This document shows, in pieces, positions 49,092 to 59,088 of a DNA stretch of 64,000 nt. The DNA is taken from the NCBI RefSeq assembly GCF_001311865.1, contig NZ_BBCD01000004.1:62001-126000 (forward strand), written 5' to 3'. The notes beneath the pieces were generated by a model. The model made no database searches and was not told the DNA's origin. It worked only from the letters and a program-made list of their open reading frames with translations. Each line of letters starts with the position of its first letter. Within the stretch, counting starts at the first letter, position 1. The stretch comes from Piscibacillus salipiscarius JCM 13188. Its GTDB lineage: Bacteria > Bacillota > Bacilli > Bacillales > Alkalibacillaceae. The position numbers were made by a program, and so were the translations under genes.

Positions 49092-49450
49092 TTAAAAAAT
49101 TTCTCCTATTTCTATCCGATTACCATCTGGATCATGAAAAACAGCAATTTACCCCAATCAAATGTTAATTGTTTATTCGAAAAATCAACGCCAGCTTGAT
49201 CTAAATCACTTACCACTTGATCTAAAGAATCGACATCAAAACGTAGAACAGTGGGGTTTTGGTCTCTTGTTTTTTCTATACCCAAGCCTACTCCGCCTTG
49301 TTCGACCATTAAATAACCTTGTGGAATTTCGAATTTTACAAGTGTGTCTTTTATATTCAATACATTTAATTTTAATACATCTCGATAAAATGAAATGCAC
49401 TCATCGTATTTTTCAACAAACAAAATTAAACCAAATTCTTTGAAATGCAT
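49092..49450 (-). CDS. VOC/glyoxalase-family protein (one frame break)
   Basis: A protein of about 120 residues of the vicinal oxygen chelate fold, with N-terminal FGLILFVEKYDECISFYRDV and C-terminal FHDPDGNRIEIGE (metal-ligand Glu) after correcting a break near 49147. ATG 49450 follows AAGGAG. Such proteins include lyases, dioxygenases and antibiotic-binding proteins; no specific role is assigned. Confidence 0.78.
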
Positions 49451-49454
49451 GTTG

Positions 49455-50123
49455 TCACTCCTTATTAAGTATCTCAAGTATTGATGGAATCTCGTTTAGG
49501 TGGTTTATACAGTAATCTGCTATGACGTCAGTCCACTCTTCACTTTGTTTCCATACGCTAAGCATACCTACATTCTGAGCTGCTTGAACGTCTTTTTCTG
49601 GATGATCACCTACAAACATACTTTCATGGGGTTCCACATTTAATTCACGCATCGCTTTATTAAATATTTCTGGATTTGTCTTTTTAATACCTTCCCACTC
49701 CGAAATTAGGATGGTGTTAAAGAACTTCTCAATTCCAAGTCCTTTTATGTTATTCATTTGAAACTGCCCTTTTCCGTTGCTGATTAATCCTAGAGTGAGG
49801 TTTGTGTTCACTAACTCATCTAACATGGAGGTTAAGTCCTGAAAAGGAATGACGTTGTTTTGAAATTGAGTAATATAATCTTGAAGTAGATCTTCCCAAG
49901 TTATGTTGGCAATCCTAAATTCATCCACTAATACTTGATAAACTCGGTCTTTCCAAACATATCCTCGTTGATCTAACTCTATAAATCTATTTATATATGT
50001 ATCTTTTGGAATGTGATTCATGAATTGTATGTATCGGTCGTACTGATTGTGAATGAAGCTTTTAACAGACTCATCTCGATTCAATAACGTGCCATCTAAA
50101 TCGAACAGAACAGCTTTTATCAT
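49455..50123 (-). CDS. HAD-superfamily hydrolase
   Basis: A 222-residue phosphatase-like protein. Motif I is LFDLDGTLLNRDES, a helical cap follows, then motif II LGLISNGKGQ, motif III KKTNPEIF and motif IV FVGDHPEKDVQAAQ. The frame is intact. It is four bases upstream of the VOC gene on the same strand, probably in one operon. The substrate is a small phosphorylated metabolite, not predictable. Confidence 0.85.
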   Translation of the reverse strand: MIKAVLFDLDGTLLNRDESVKSFIHNQYDRYIQFMNHIPKDTYINRFIELDQRGYVWKDRVYQVLVDEFRIANITWEDLLQDYITQFQNNVIPFQDLTSMLDELVNTNLTLGLISNGKGQFQMNNIKGLGIEKFFNTILISEWEGIKKTNPEIFNKAMRELNVEPHESMFVGDHPEKDVQAAQNVGMLSVWKQSEEWTDVIADYCINHLNEIPSILEILNKE

Positions 50124-50356
50124 ATTGGTACCTCTAAATTTATTCTATATATTTCCAACGTTATTTTAACATAAATAACATATGTACTTTTAAAATTTCA
50201 TGTGGAGGTTGTGATCTGAAGGAGACTTTTCTAATTTTGATGTCAGACTTTAGCAAGTTCTTTCTTGCTTTATTTGACCCTAAAATTTTTTTAATATTAC
50301 AAAAATGTGAAACAAATGAATCCATCATACGTTATGTAAGTAGAGGAGTTGATAAC

Positions 50357-50932
50357 ATGATCAAGAAAAGTTTCGTTTTGCTATCATTCATTTTATTAAT
50401 AGCTGGTTGTGCCACCAGCGAGGAAAAGAGTATTCAAGACATTGAAAAGTCTATTCAAGAATCTGGTAATGTTAATATACAAATCATTGAACCTGAGGGG
50501 TTCGAGGTCAGTGTAGCTAGTGTTCTTGGCCAGCCTGGAGGACAGAAAAATAGAGAAGTTCGTATAGGTTTTGACAACAAGGTATCTGACTCTAAATTAA
50601 TGTCAGAGGATGAAATTGAGGACAAAGAAGATCAACTGAATATTGATTATATCTATGGGCCATATTCAGACAACCCTAATTTTGAACTTATTTTAACTTC
50701 GGAATCGATGCAGACATTAATTGACCCAAACCTAAATTTCGAACCAAAAACCATTTCGGATAGCACGGTACTTTACCAGGAGCGTCCTGCCGACAATTTA
50801 TTAATCGTTCAGTACCCTTATGAAGGTGGAGTTATTCGCTTAGATGCAACGCTGAGTGATGACGTTTCAAAAGAAGATGTTTGGGGTTACGTGGAAGAGT
50901 TATTGGGTGAATATAAGTCTTTAATGGATTAA
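50357..50932 (+). CDS. Lipoprotein, unknown function
   Basis: A 191-residue protein with a signal peptide and lipobox (LLIAGCATSEE, Cys about residue 18), so it is membrane-anchored and outside the cell. The mature part is acidic (EEKSIQDIEKSIQ, DEIEDKEDQ) with no known motif. ATG 50357 follows AGAGGAG; an in-frame upstream extension is untranslated leader. No family recognised. Confidence 0.65.
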   Translation: MIKKSFVLLSFILLIAGCATSEEKSIQDIEKSIQESGNVNIQIIEPEGFEVSVASVLGQPGGQKNREVRIGFDNKVSDSKLMSEDEIEDKEDQLNIDYIYGPYSDNPNFELILTSESMQTLIDPNLNFEPKTISDSTVLYQERPADNLLIVQYPYEGGVIRLDATLSDDVSKEDVWGYVEELLGEYKSLMD

Positions 50933-51070
50933 TTTCTAAATAAATAATAGGTTCAATATAAGTTTTACACAAGTTATCCACAATTTAAAAACGCTGATTA
51001 ATTTGTTGGAGAGGTGATTGAAGCAAGAGCATACGAACAGTTGATCTCATCGAAGGGCGTGTGTACCTAA

Positions 51071-51217
51071 CTTAGTTATTAACCCTTAATACTTGTTATT
51101 AATTCACACTTGCTTGTTGATAATTCTAATAAACTTGTAGATAAATTCGCCAAACCTGTTGATATATACTGAATATATGTTGATATCTATTTAAAACCTG
51201 TTGATAAGTTAAAAAGA
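51071..51217. repeat. Intergenic array 3: seven 21-bp degenerate repeats
   Basis: In the 320-bp gap between the lipoprotein gene and the ABC transporter, a CTTGTTGATAA-like core recurs at 51071, 51092, 51113, 51134, 51155, 51176 and 51197, exactly 21 bp apart. The first 140 bp of the gap (50933-51070) hold no gene; a lone TTATCCACA (DnaA-box match) is at 50974-50982. Confidence 0.88.
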
Positions 51218-51252
51218 CGCTTGGGGTCACTTCAACCCCCATGCGTCTTTTT
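51211..51252 (-). terminator. Terminator of the TrpXYZ-type operon
   Basis: A broken stem AAAGACGC-(TT)-GGGG pairs with CCCC-(CAT)-GCGTCTTT, with T runs on both strands. It lies directly after the minus-strand ATPase gene and may also stop the + strand transcript. Confidence 0.85.
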
Positions 51253-52050
51253 TTAATAACCTAACACAGCACGGTCACTTTCAATCGTTTTACCTCTAAT
51301 GCGCTGGAACTCATCTAACAAGTTTTGAATCGTTAGCTTTTGTTTTTCTTCGCCTTTTACATCAAAAATCACTTGACCTTTATCCATCATAAACAGACGG
51401 TCCCCGAGGTCTAGTGCTTGCTGCATGTTGTGCGTTACCATTAACGTCGTTAGGCCGAACTTCGAAACGACATCTTTCGTAATTTCTGTAATGAGTTCTG
51501 CTCGTGATGGGTCGAGTGCTGCAGTATGTTCGTCGAGTAACAATATATATGGTTCAGTAAACGTCGCCATAAGGAGGGACAAGGCTTGACGTTCACCACC
51601 GGATAAGAAACCGACTTTGGCGTTCAGTCGATCTTCTAATCCTAAGTTCAAAGTCTCAAGGTATTCTCTAAAGTAATCTTTTCGCTTTTTACTCACACCT
51701 GGAACTAAGCGGCGCTTTTTATCTCGCGCGTAAGCCATGGCTAAGTTTTCTTCAATTGTCATAGATGGCGCGGTGCCAGCCATAGGGTCCTGGAATACGC
51801 GGCCAACCATTTTCGATCGTTTATATTCTGGTAGATGCGTCACATTCTTCTCGTTAATAAACACCTCACCGACATCTGGAAGAAGACTGCCCGAAACCAC
51901 ATTCATAAGCGTTGATTTCCCTGCTCCGTTACTTCCAATGACCGTTACAAATTCACCTTTATTTAGTTGTAGGTTAATCCGCTGTAAGGCTTTCTTTTCA
52001 TCTGGTGTGTCTTCATTAAATGTCATAGAGACATCTTCAATTTTAAGCAC
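51253..52050 (-). CDS. ABC transporter ATPase, TrpZ/COG1101-type
   Basis: A protein of about 265 residues with Walker A GSNGAGKST, Q-loop VFQDPMAGTAPSMT, signature FLSGGERQALS, Walker B ILLLDEHTAALDP and H-loop VTHN. The DEHTAALDP Walker B and the PMAG Q-loop are typical of the ATPase partner of ABC-2984-type binding proteins (TrpXYZ/VanXYZ-like), which import tryptophan or other aromatic compounds in some Firmicutes. GTG 52050 follows AAAGGAG at 10 bases. It overlaps the permease end by 8 bp. Confidence 0.85.
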   Translation of the reverse strand: MLKIEDVSMTFNEDTPDEKKALQRINLQLNKGEFVTVIGSNGAGKSTLMNVVSGSLLPDVGEVFINEKNVTHLPEYKRSKMVGRVFQDPMAGTAPSMTIEENLAMAYARDKKRRLVPGVSKKRKDYFREYLETLNLGLEDRLNAKVGFLSGGERQALSLLMATFTEPYILLLDEHTAALDPSRAELITEITKDVVSKFGLTTLMVTHNMQQALDLGDRLFMMDKGQVIFDVKGEEKQKLTIQNLLDEFQRIRGKTIESDRAVLGY

Positions 52051-53034
52051 TGGCTTCACGCTCCTTTTGCTGGGCTAGGGCTGTGCGTTTGGCGATGCGG
52101 CGTTTCCTTTCGCGCTGTGCTTGTAAGGCTTTTGGCGCAACTAAAGCTGCGATTACAAGAACTGCTGTGATGAGCTTAAGGTCACTTGACTCAAGGAATT
52201 CGACCCTAAGGGCAAGAGTGACGACAATTCGGTAAATAATAGCACCTAAGATGACTGCCAGCGTCACCCTAGCGATTGTCTTTTTACCAAATAGAGCCTC
52301 ACCGATAATGACGGATGCCAGTCCAATCACGATCATCCCAATTCCCATGTTTAAGTTCGCAAAACCTCCAAGCTGTGCGACAAGTGCACCTGATAAAGCA
52401 ACAAGAGCGTTTGATAATCCAATTCCAACAATAATCAGGAAGTTCGTATTCGCTGATAAACTGCGAATCATTTTTGGTTATCACCTGTAGCGCGAATGGC
52501 TAGGCCAACTTCTGTTTTGAGGAAATAATCTAATAAGAATTTGATTACCACTGTTACAACAGTCATAACAATTAAAATGGACCATGTGGTTGGAACACGA
52601 TCTGCACCAAAAAGTTGAAGCATGCCGTTTAAGGCTGAATCCATCCCTGTTCCACCTAAAAACGAATGGATTTGACTAATTAAAGTAGATTCGTTTAATA
52701 GCGAAACAGTCGGTTGCCCCATGAACCGTAAATTAATCGAGTAAAGTGCGATCATCATTAGAATACCTGCTAGCAAGGCATTAATTTTACCTGCTGTATG
52801 TAAAAGTCCAGTAATGCAGCCAGCTATGAATCCAGCTAAAGCTCCGATTAATGTTGCGAATACGGGTGATACTCCATTTACGATTAACATGGCAGAAATA
52901 CCTGCGCCTGTTACGAAGCTGCCATCAACAGTCAGGTCCGGAAAGTCCAACACCCGAAAAGATAGGTAGACACCTAGGGCCATGATGGCATAGATCACTC
53001 CTGATTCGATTGCACCGAATAATGCGATTAACAT
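52043..53034 (-). CDS. ABC transporter permease, TrpY/COG4120-type (one frame break)
   Basis: A permease of about 330 residues related to the branched-chain amino acid permease fold. The N-terminus has LSFRVLDFPDLTVDGSFVTG, characteristic of COG4120, and the inner helices carry GKINALLAGILMMIALYSIN. The frame breaks in an A run near 52471, between ATGDNQK and MIRSLSANTNFL. The C-terminus is basic and rich in RERKRRIAKR. It is located between the binding lipoprotein and the ATPase genes. Confidence 0.87.
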
Positions 53035-53062
53035 AGCGTCCTCCTTCTCGGCTTATGTATGG

Positions 53063-53094
53063 TTGTAAAGCAGGCCGAGGCCTGCTTTACTTTT
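53063..53094. terminator. Perfect 12-bp hairpin between binding-protein and permease genes
   Basis: GTAAAGCAGGCC and GGCCTGCTTTAC are separated by two bases, with TTTTTT on the plus-strand side. For the minus-strand transcript there is no T tract after the stem, so it probably protects the upstream message or reduces read-through into the permease. Confidence 0.75.
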
Positions 53095-54096
53095 TTATTC
53101 TGCCGCTTCTACTAACTGCGCTTCTTCATCCCATTCGCTCTTCCATTCAACGGCTTGCTCTTCCGCAGCGCCTTTGTTGATAAACAGCTGAATTTCAGGC
53201 GGATATTCTGGCTTAATGTCACTAGGTGATTTTTCACCTTTTAGAATTTGAGCTGCCATTTCACCTGTGCGGTATCCAATTGTGTGATAATCAATTCCAA
53301 ATGTTGCAAATCCACCTTTTTTAAGTGAGTCAGGCTCGCCGACAATAAGCGGGATATCCTGCTCATTGGCAACACCGACGACACTGTCTAACGCTTCAAC
53401 AACTGTGTTATCGGTAATAATGTAAAATACGTCAATTTCACTTACTAGTGATTGAGATGCTTGCTGAACTTCTGCTGCGTTCGCAACGGTACGCTCAACG
53501 ATGGATAGGCTCGTGCCTTCAACGGCTTTTTTCACATCTTCAATTTGTGAAACCGAGTTAGGCTCACCTGCGTTATAGATCATACCAACTGTTGCACCTT
53601 CAAAATTTGCATCGATAAACTCGACCGTTTTGCTAATCGCATCAGGGTGTAAATCAGATACACCAGTAATGTTCTCCCCCGCTTCATCCATTGATGGAAC
53701 TAAGCCCGCATCGACTGGATCTGTAACAGATGTGTAAACAATTGGAATGTCACTTGTTGCATTTAAAGCGCCAAGCGCACTCGGCGTAGAGTTCGCAAAA
53801 ATTAAATCCACATTATCTGCGACGAAGCCATCTGAAATTGTTTTAACGTTGTTCTGATCCCCTTGGGCACTGCTGAAATCATATTCTACATCAAGACCTG
53901 CATCTTTTAACGCCTCTTGGAACCCTTCATATGCTCGGTCTAAAGACGGGTGCTCAACAATTTGAGTCGCACCTACTAAATAAGTTTCACCATCTCCTCC
54001 AGACCCACCAGACTGAGATCCACTCTCTTCACCACATGCGGCTAATAGCCCTAAACCTATGACTGCCACACTCATCAACTGAAACATCTTTCTCAT
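53095..54096 (-). CDS. ABC transporter substrate-binding lipoprotein, TrpX/COG2984-type
   Basis: A 333-residue lipoprotein with lipobox LLAACGEE (Cys about residue 21) and a Gly/Ser linker. The periplasmic-binding fold has VGATQIVEHPSLDRAYEGF, the FANSTPSALGAL and VYTSVTDPVDAGLV strands, and GIDYHTIGYRTGEMAAQIL near the end. These are COG2984 features. It is the first gene of the operon. The substrate is probably tryptophan or another aromatic compound, by analogy only. The frame is intact. Confidence 0.88.
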   Translation of the reverse strand: MRKMFQLMSVAVIGLGLLAACGEESGSQSGGSGGDGETYLVGATQIVEHPSLDRAYEGFQEALKDAGLDVEYDFSSAQGDQNNVKTISDGFVADNVDLIFANSTPSALGALNATSDIPIVYTSVTDPVDAGLVPSMDEAGENITGVSDLHPDAISKTVEFIDANFEGATVGMIYNAGEPNSVSQIEDVKKAVEGTSLSIVERTVANAAEVQQASQSLVSEIDVFYIITDNTVVEALDSVVGVANEQDIPLIVGEPDSLKKGGFATFGIDYHTIGYRTGEMAAQILKGEKSPSDIKPEYPPEIQLFINKGAAEEQAVEWKSEWDEEAQLVEAAE

Positions 54097-54118
54097 AAAA
54101 TGTTCCCCCTCATTTTTG

Positions 54119-54172
54119 ATATAAAATGATTCTCTGGCTCGTCACTCAAGTTGTTTAATATAAGATGATTCT
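54119..54172 (-). repeat. 15-bp direct repeat in the promoter region of the binding-protein gene
   Basis: ATATAAAATGATTCT (54119-54133) and ATATAAGATGATTCT (54158-54172) are 39 bp apart with one mismatch. A TTGAGT...TTTATA promoter on the minus strand overlaps the first copy. The rest of the gap to 54350 shows no gene. Confidence 0.5.
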
Positions 54173-54350
54173 ATATACCTATCCCAAACTCCTTTTAGAA
54201 ATGTGAGTTTTTATATTTAAGAGCAACTTGCTCTTGTTTTACTTCTAGGTTACTTTTAACTGCAAAATGCGTCTGGTATGTCTTTTATTTTCTTTGTATG
54301 CTGCTCTATTTAGATTTATTTTACATTGAATGCTTCCCTATTTTAGCCCT

Positions 54351-55782
54351 CTAGACGTTCACCTTTTTTCGGCTTGGTGGTTGATGAATAGCTTGACCTG
54401 TTAGGGCTTCAACTGCTTCGAGCAAACCTTCGTCCATACTTGGATGGGCGAAGTTCGGGAACGTGACGTCTTCTTCCTTTGCTGCCATTTCAAGTAACTG
54501 TACGAAGTTACTAGATAATTCTATGGCGCCTGCACCGATCATATGAATGCCGAGAACAATTTCGGTGTTAGCATCGCTAATGACTTTAACCAATCCTTCT
54601 TTCTGCCCTGATAACATCGCATAGCCGTTCGCTTTCAGTGAGAACTCACCTGTTCGGTATTCAATGCCGCTTTCTTTTGCATCAGATTCGGTCATGCCAA
54701 CTGATGCTACAGGTGGCGTTGTATGAATAATGGTTGGTAAAAAGGTTAGGTCCACTTCTGGATAGCCTTCTGCGATTGCCTCAGCTGCGACCTTCCCATG
54801 CTTAATCGCTTTGACTGCAAGGTTTGGGCCTTCTGCTGTGACATCCCCGACTGCGTATATATCAGGGTTTGAACTTTGCGCCATATGATTAACCACAACA
54901 CGTCCGTCATCTGCCTGGTCAACTCCGAATCGATTAAGGCCTAAATCTTGAACATTAGGCTGGCGCTCACCACTCGTATATAAGTAAACCGCTTCAATAG
55001 ATTGAGATTTTCCTTTATCATCCACCAATGAAACTAGTATTCCTTGGTCGGTCTGTTCTGCTGAAAATTCTTCTGCTCCTTTAATGACTTTGACCTTTTT
55101 CTTCTTAAATACTCTCATCAGCTCTTTTTCAATTGAGGCATCAAGGCCTAGTGAGTCTGGTAAAATCAACGTCACTTTACTGCCGAACTCTGAATAAACA
55201 GATGCTACTTCGAGTGCAAGTTCGTCGCTCCCATATACGATCAAGCTCTCAGGGATTTCTTCAAATTCGTACAATGCGTCTGATAGAATCACGTTTTCTC
55301 GCACATCAGATAATTCCCCCCGGCAATACAGGCGTGCTTCCGGTTGCGATAATGGCCTTTTTAAATTGATAGATATCAAACTGATGGCCGTTCTCAACCC
55401 CAATTTTATTGTCACTCGTAAATGTTGCAGCACCTTGAATCACCTCAACTTGGTTGGCTGAGCACAGTGCTTCAACACCTTTTCGAAGCTGAGTCGTCAC
55501 TTGATCTTTGTATGCTAAAAGCTTCCCGAGGTCGAGTCCGGATTCTACTAAGTCAAAACCTAAGCTTTCCATATGAGGAATCTCTGATTTTTTCCGTGCA
55601 GCATACGCCCAAACTTTAGAAGGAATGCACCCTTTGTTTAAACAAACTCCGCCTAATACGTCTTTTTCGATCAGTGTGACCTTTTGCCCTAACTGCGCTG
55701 CACGAATCGCAGCCGTGTAACCTCCTGGACCTCCGCCAATAATGACAAGGTCACGTTCTTCGATCATTTCTCCGACAACCAT
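54351..55782 (-). CDS. Dihydrolipoyl dehydrogenase, E3 (one frame break)
   Basis: FAD flavoprotein that reoxidises the lipoyl group of the E2 below, about 477 residues. The FAD motif is VIIGGGPGGYTAA and the redox disulfide is GGVCLNKGCIPSK. The NAD site GSDELALEVASVYSEFGS, DIYAVGDVTAEGP and the C-terminal FAHPSMDEGLLEA (catalytic His-Glu pair) follow. The frame breaks at a G6 run near 55316. The start overlaps the E2 stop region (TAAATG). It is the last gene of the 2-oxoacid dehydrogenase complex. Confidence 0.92.
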
Positions 55783-56984
55783 TTATATCATCTCCAGCAT
55801 GAGTTTACTCGGATTTTCTATTAAACTTATAAAGCGGTTTGAGAAGGCGACTCCCGTTGCCCCGTCTGCTACCCTGTGGTCAAATGATAATGATAGATTC
55901 ATCATTGGCGGATGACGATTTCATCGTGTTCGTTAACAACTGGGCGTTTTTTCGTTTTATGGAACGCAATCAGTGCTGTTTCTGGATAATTAATGATTGG
56001 TGTTGCCCCTGTGCTGCCGAGTGGCCCTACGTTACTCATCGTAAACGTGCCGCCCTTGTAATGCTTCGCTTCAAGCTTACCTTCCTGAGCTTTTTTAGTA
56101 AGACCTTTAATTTCCTTATGAATCTCCTGAATTGATAACTGACCTGCCCCGTGCAGTACGGGTACAATCAATCCTTCTTCAACATCTGTCGCAAGACCTA
56201 TATTGTAATCTTTCTTTAGTTTAATCGTTTCGTTTTCTTCATCCAGTTCCGCATTAAAGATTGGGTAATCTTTTAATGCAAAGACTAAAGCTTTAACAAA
56301 AAAGGCTGGGACAGATACTGAGATACCGTCTGCTTTCAGTTCTTCACGAAGTTCCATTAGTCGCGTCAAATCCACTTCGTCAAAATGAGTGACGTGCGGA
56401 ATCGTGTATATTGATTTCGTCATTTTGGTTGCGATCTGTTTGCGCACGCCTCTAAACGGAATTTCATCTGGCTGCGATTCTCTTACCGGCTTTGCTTTCG
56501 GTGGCTCTTCCGCTTCTGGTTCCTGATTCATAAATTGATAGACATCTTCCTCCGTCACACGTCCTGACGGGTCCGACGCTGGCACTTGTTCAATATCGAT
56601 GCCATTTTCACGAGCAATTTTCCTCGTATATGGAGTCGCTAATACTCGATTAACCGTAGTTATCATTCGTCTATTAGTTAACTCTTTTGTTTGAGATGGT
56701 GCTGGCGTTTCATCTTGTTTCTTAGTTTGAGCTTCCTCAGCCTGAGTTCCTTCACCTTCAATCATTAAAAGTGTTGTTCCTACTTGTACGGTTTCGCCAA
56801 CGGGTACAACGATTTCTTTAATGGTTCCGTTTCCAGGTGACGGGAGCTCGGCAACCATTTTATCGGTTTGAACTTCAACAAGTGGCTGGTCCGTTTTAAC
56901 GGTATCGCCTTCTTTGACGAGGTAATGAACGATTTCACCTTCCGTCATCCCTTCGCCGATATCGTGTAATTTGACTTCTAGCAT
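55783..56984 (-). CDS. 2-oxoacid dehydrogenase E2, dihydrolipoamide acyltransferase (one frame break)
   Basis: A protein of about 400 residues with three domains. The lipoyl domain is N-terminal (GEGMTEGEIVHYL; lipoyl Lys in QTDKMVAELPSP). The E1/E3-binding domain is TPYTRKIARENGIDIEQVPA. The catalytic core has FDEVDLTRLMELR, the TFTMSNVGPLG strand and the active-site DHRVADG. The last motif is in the frame after a break near 55905. ATG 56984 is chosen because GGGGGG precedes it; an upstream extension lies inside the E1-beta gene. The acyl specificity is not set by the sequence. Confidence 0.9.
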
Positions 56985-57000
56985 GCTAGCATCCCCCCCT

Positions 57001-58019
57001 TTAGAAATGGACTGCTTTCTCGATACTTTGCAGCACTCGTTTTGGTGTTGGCAGCTGATGGTCTTCCAGCGCAAAAAATGGCACTGGCACATCAAAGCCT
57101 GTTACTCGCTCGATTGGTGCGCGTAAGTATAAAAAGGATGTATCGTTAATGACGGATAAAAGATCATTTCCGAGCCCGCCTGTCGATTGTGCTTCATGAA
57201 CAATCACGCAGCGACCTGTTTTTTGAACCGACTCCGCAATTAGATCTCGATCAAGTGGGTATAACGTTTTAAGGTCTAATACATCACATGTGATGCCCTT
57301 TTGCCCGGCTTGTTCAGCAGCCTGCTTAGCAACTGGGACCATCGCTCCCCATGCAATGATCGTAATGTCGTCACCTTCCCCAATTTTTTCACCTTTGCCA
57401 ATTTCAACCGTATATTTTCCTTCAGGGACATCCTCGCGCTTAGCCCGGTAACTTCTCATCGGCTCCATGAATATAACTGGATCCGGGTCTCAATCGCAGC
57501 AATTAGCAGTCCCTTCGCATCATATGGTGTCGCTGGACAAACGACTTTAACTCCAGGCATATGGGTAAATAATGCCTCTGCACTATCCGAATGAACCTCT
57601 GGCGCGCGAATGCCCGCTCCATATGGCGCACGAATCACCATTGGCACTGAAAAATGCCCCATCGTTTTCATACGGATTCTCGAAACGTGCGTCATAATTT
57701 GATCGTAGGCTGGGTAAATAAATCCCATGAACTGCATCTCAGCAACAGGTTTGAACCCATTAACGGCAAGACCTACTGACGTTCCGACAATTCCAGATTC
57801 TGAAAGCGGTGTATCTACGACACGGTCTTCACCGAAAACCTCTTGTAGTCCTTCAGTTGCGCGGAACACACCGCCGTTTTTCCCAATATCTTCACCGAGT
57901 AAAATCGTTCGCTCGTCTTCTTCAAGCATCGTTTTAAGCGCGTCGTTAACTGCTTGAACTAATGTTAGCTGATTTGTTTTACTCGTTTGATCAACCTTTT
58001 GTTCCATTTTTACATCCAT
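57001..58019 (-). CDS. 2-oxoacid dehydrogenase E1 beta (one frame break)
   Basis: Beta subunit of the thiamine-dependent E1, about 340 residues. Motifs are LLGEDIGKNGGVFRATEGL, RVVDTPLSESGIVGTSVG, MQFMGFIYPAYDQI and PYGAGIRAPEVHSDSAEALF. The C-terminal half has DVLDLKTLYPLD and VIVHEAQSTGG. The frame breaks near 57475 between LIAAIE and DPVIFMEPMRSY. ATG 58019 follows GGGAGGG and overlaps the E1-alpha end by one base. Confidence 0.92.
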
Positions 58020-59076
58020 TAAGAATCCCTCCCTAGAAGCGCTAGATAGGATTGTTTCTGTTCTGATAGCTGCTTTGGCATGTTTTCAAAAACATGATCG
58101 AACAAGTCTTCTGGATTCGGCTTCGGATACTGCTCCATCGCTTCAACGGCTGATTCGACTTCATCAGTTAATTCACGTTCAATTTGCTCAACCCAAGCTT
58201 CATCCCAGAAATCGTTATTTTTCATAAAATGCTCTAAACGCTCAACCGGGTTCACCACATCTTCACCTTGACCATCTGGACGATACTTCGTTGGATCATC
58301 CGCTGTTGTATGGGCACCCGTTCTCCACGTGACCGCTTCTATTAAGGTTGGCCCTTCGCCATTTCGCGCACGCTGAGCTGCTTTTTTTGTTTCAAAATAA
58401 ACTGCGAAGACATCATTTCCATCAACTCTTACACTTGGAATATCGTAAGCTAAGCCTTTTTGCGCAATCGTCTTCGAGTTCATCTGTTTTTCAAACGGAA
58501 CCGAAATCGCGTAACGGTTATTTTGGTTAAAAAAGACCGTTGGCGTTTGGAACACACTTGCGAAGTTTAATCCTTCATGGAAATCACCTTCTGATGTCGC
58601 CCCATCACCGAAGAAGCAGAGCGCAATATTATCGGTTCCTTTACGCTTTTCTGCCCAGGCTGAGCCAACTGCGTGCGGGATTTGCGTTGCGATTGGTACC
58701 GCTGCTGGAAAATATTTTTTTCCTTCTGGCGGGACACACCCTTCCGCACGGCCATTCCAATACAAAACGTGCGAACCATGTCAGCGCCAAAAGTTAAGGT
58801 CGCGCCATGATCACGGTAAGTCGGGAATACCCAGTCATGTTCACCTAGTGCCATCACGCTTCCGACTTGTGAAGCTTCCTGCCCTTCAAACGGTGGGTAC
58901 GTTCCAATGCGGCCTTGACGCTGAAGGCTAATCGCTTTTCGGTCAAATATTCTTATCCTTAACATATGACGATAAACCTGTTTAACCAGATCTTCGTTAA
59001 TGTTCTCCATGCTCGCTTGATCGACAACGTTGCCTTGATCATCCATCACTTTGATGATGGGAAATTGCTCTTCCAT
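58019..59076 (-). CDS. 2-oxoacid dehydrogenase E1 alpha (one frame break)
   Basis: Alpha subunit of E1, about 353 residues. The thiamine diphosphate motif is FFGDGATSEGDFHEGLNFAS ending QTPTVFFNQNN, with RYAISVPFEKQ after it. The N-terminus has MLRIRIFDRKAISLQRQGRI and the HDWVFPTYRDHGA segment. The frame breaks near 58760-58770. It begins 12 bases after the phenylalanine dehydrogenase gene on the same strand. The substrate is likely an aromatic or branched 2-oxo acid, given that neighbour. Confidence 0.92.
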
Positions 59077-59088
59077 CCTGCTTCCCCC

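Noticed and set aside
50974-50982. DnaA box TTATCCACA as a sign of a replication origin
   Set aside because: It is a single copy and no dnaA, dnaN or cluster of boxes is near.
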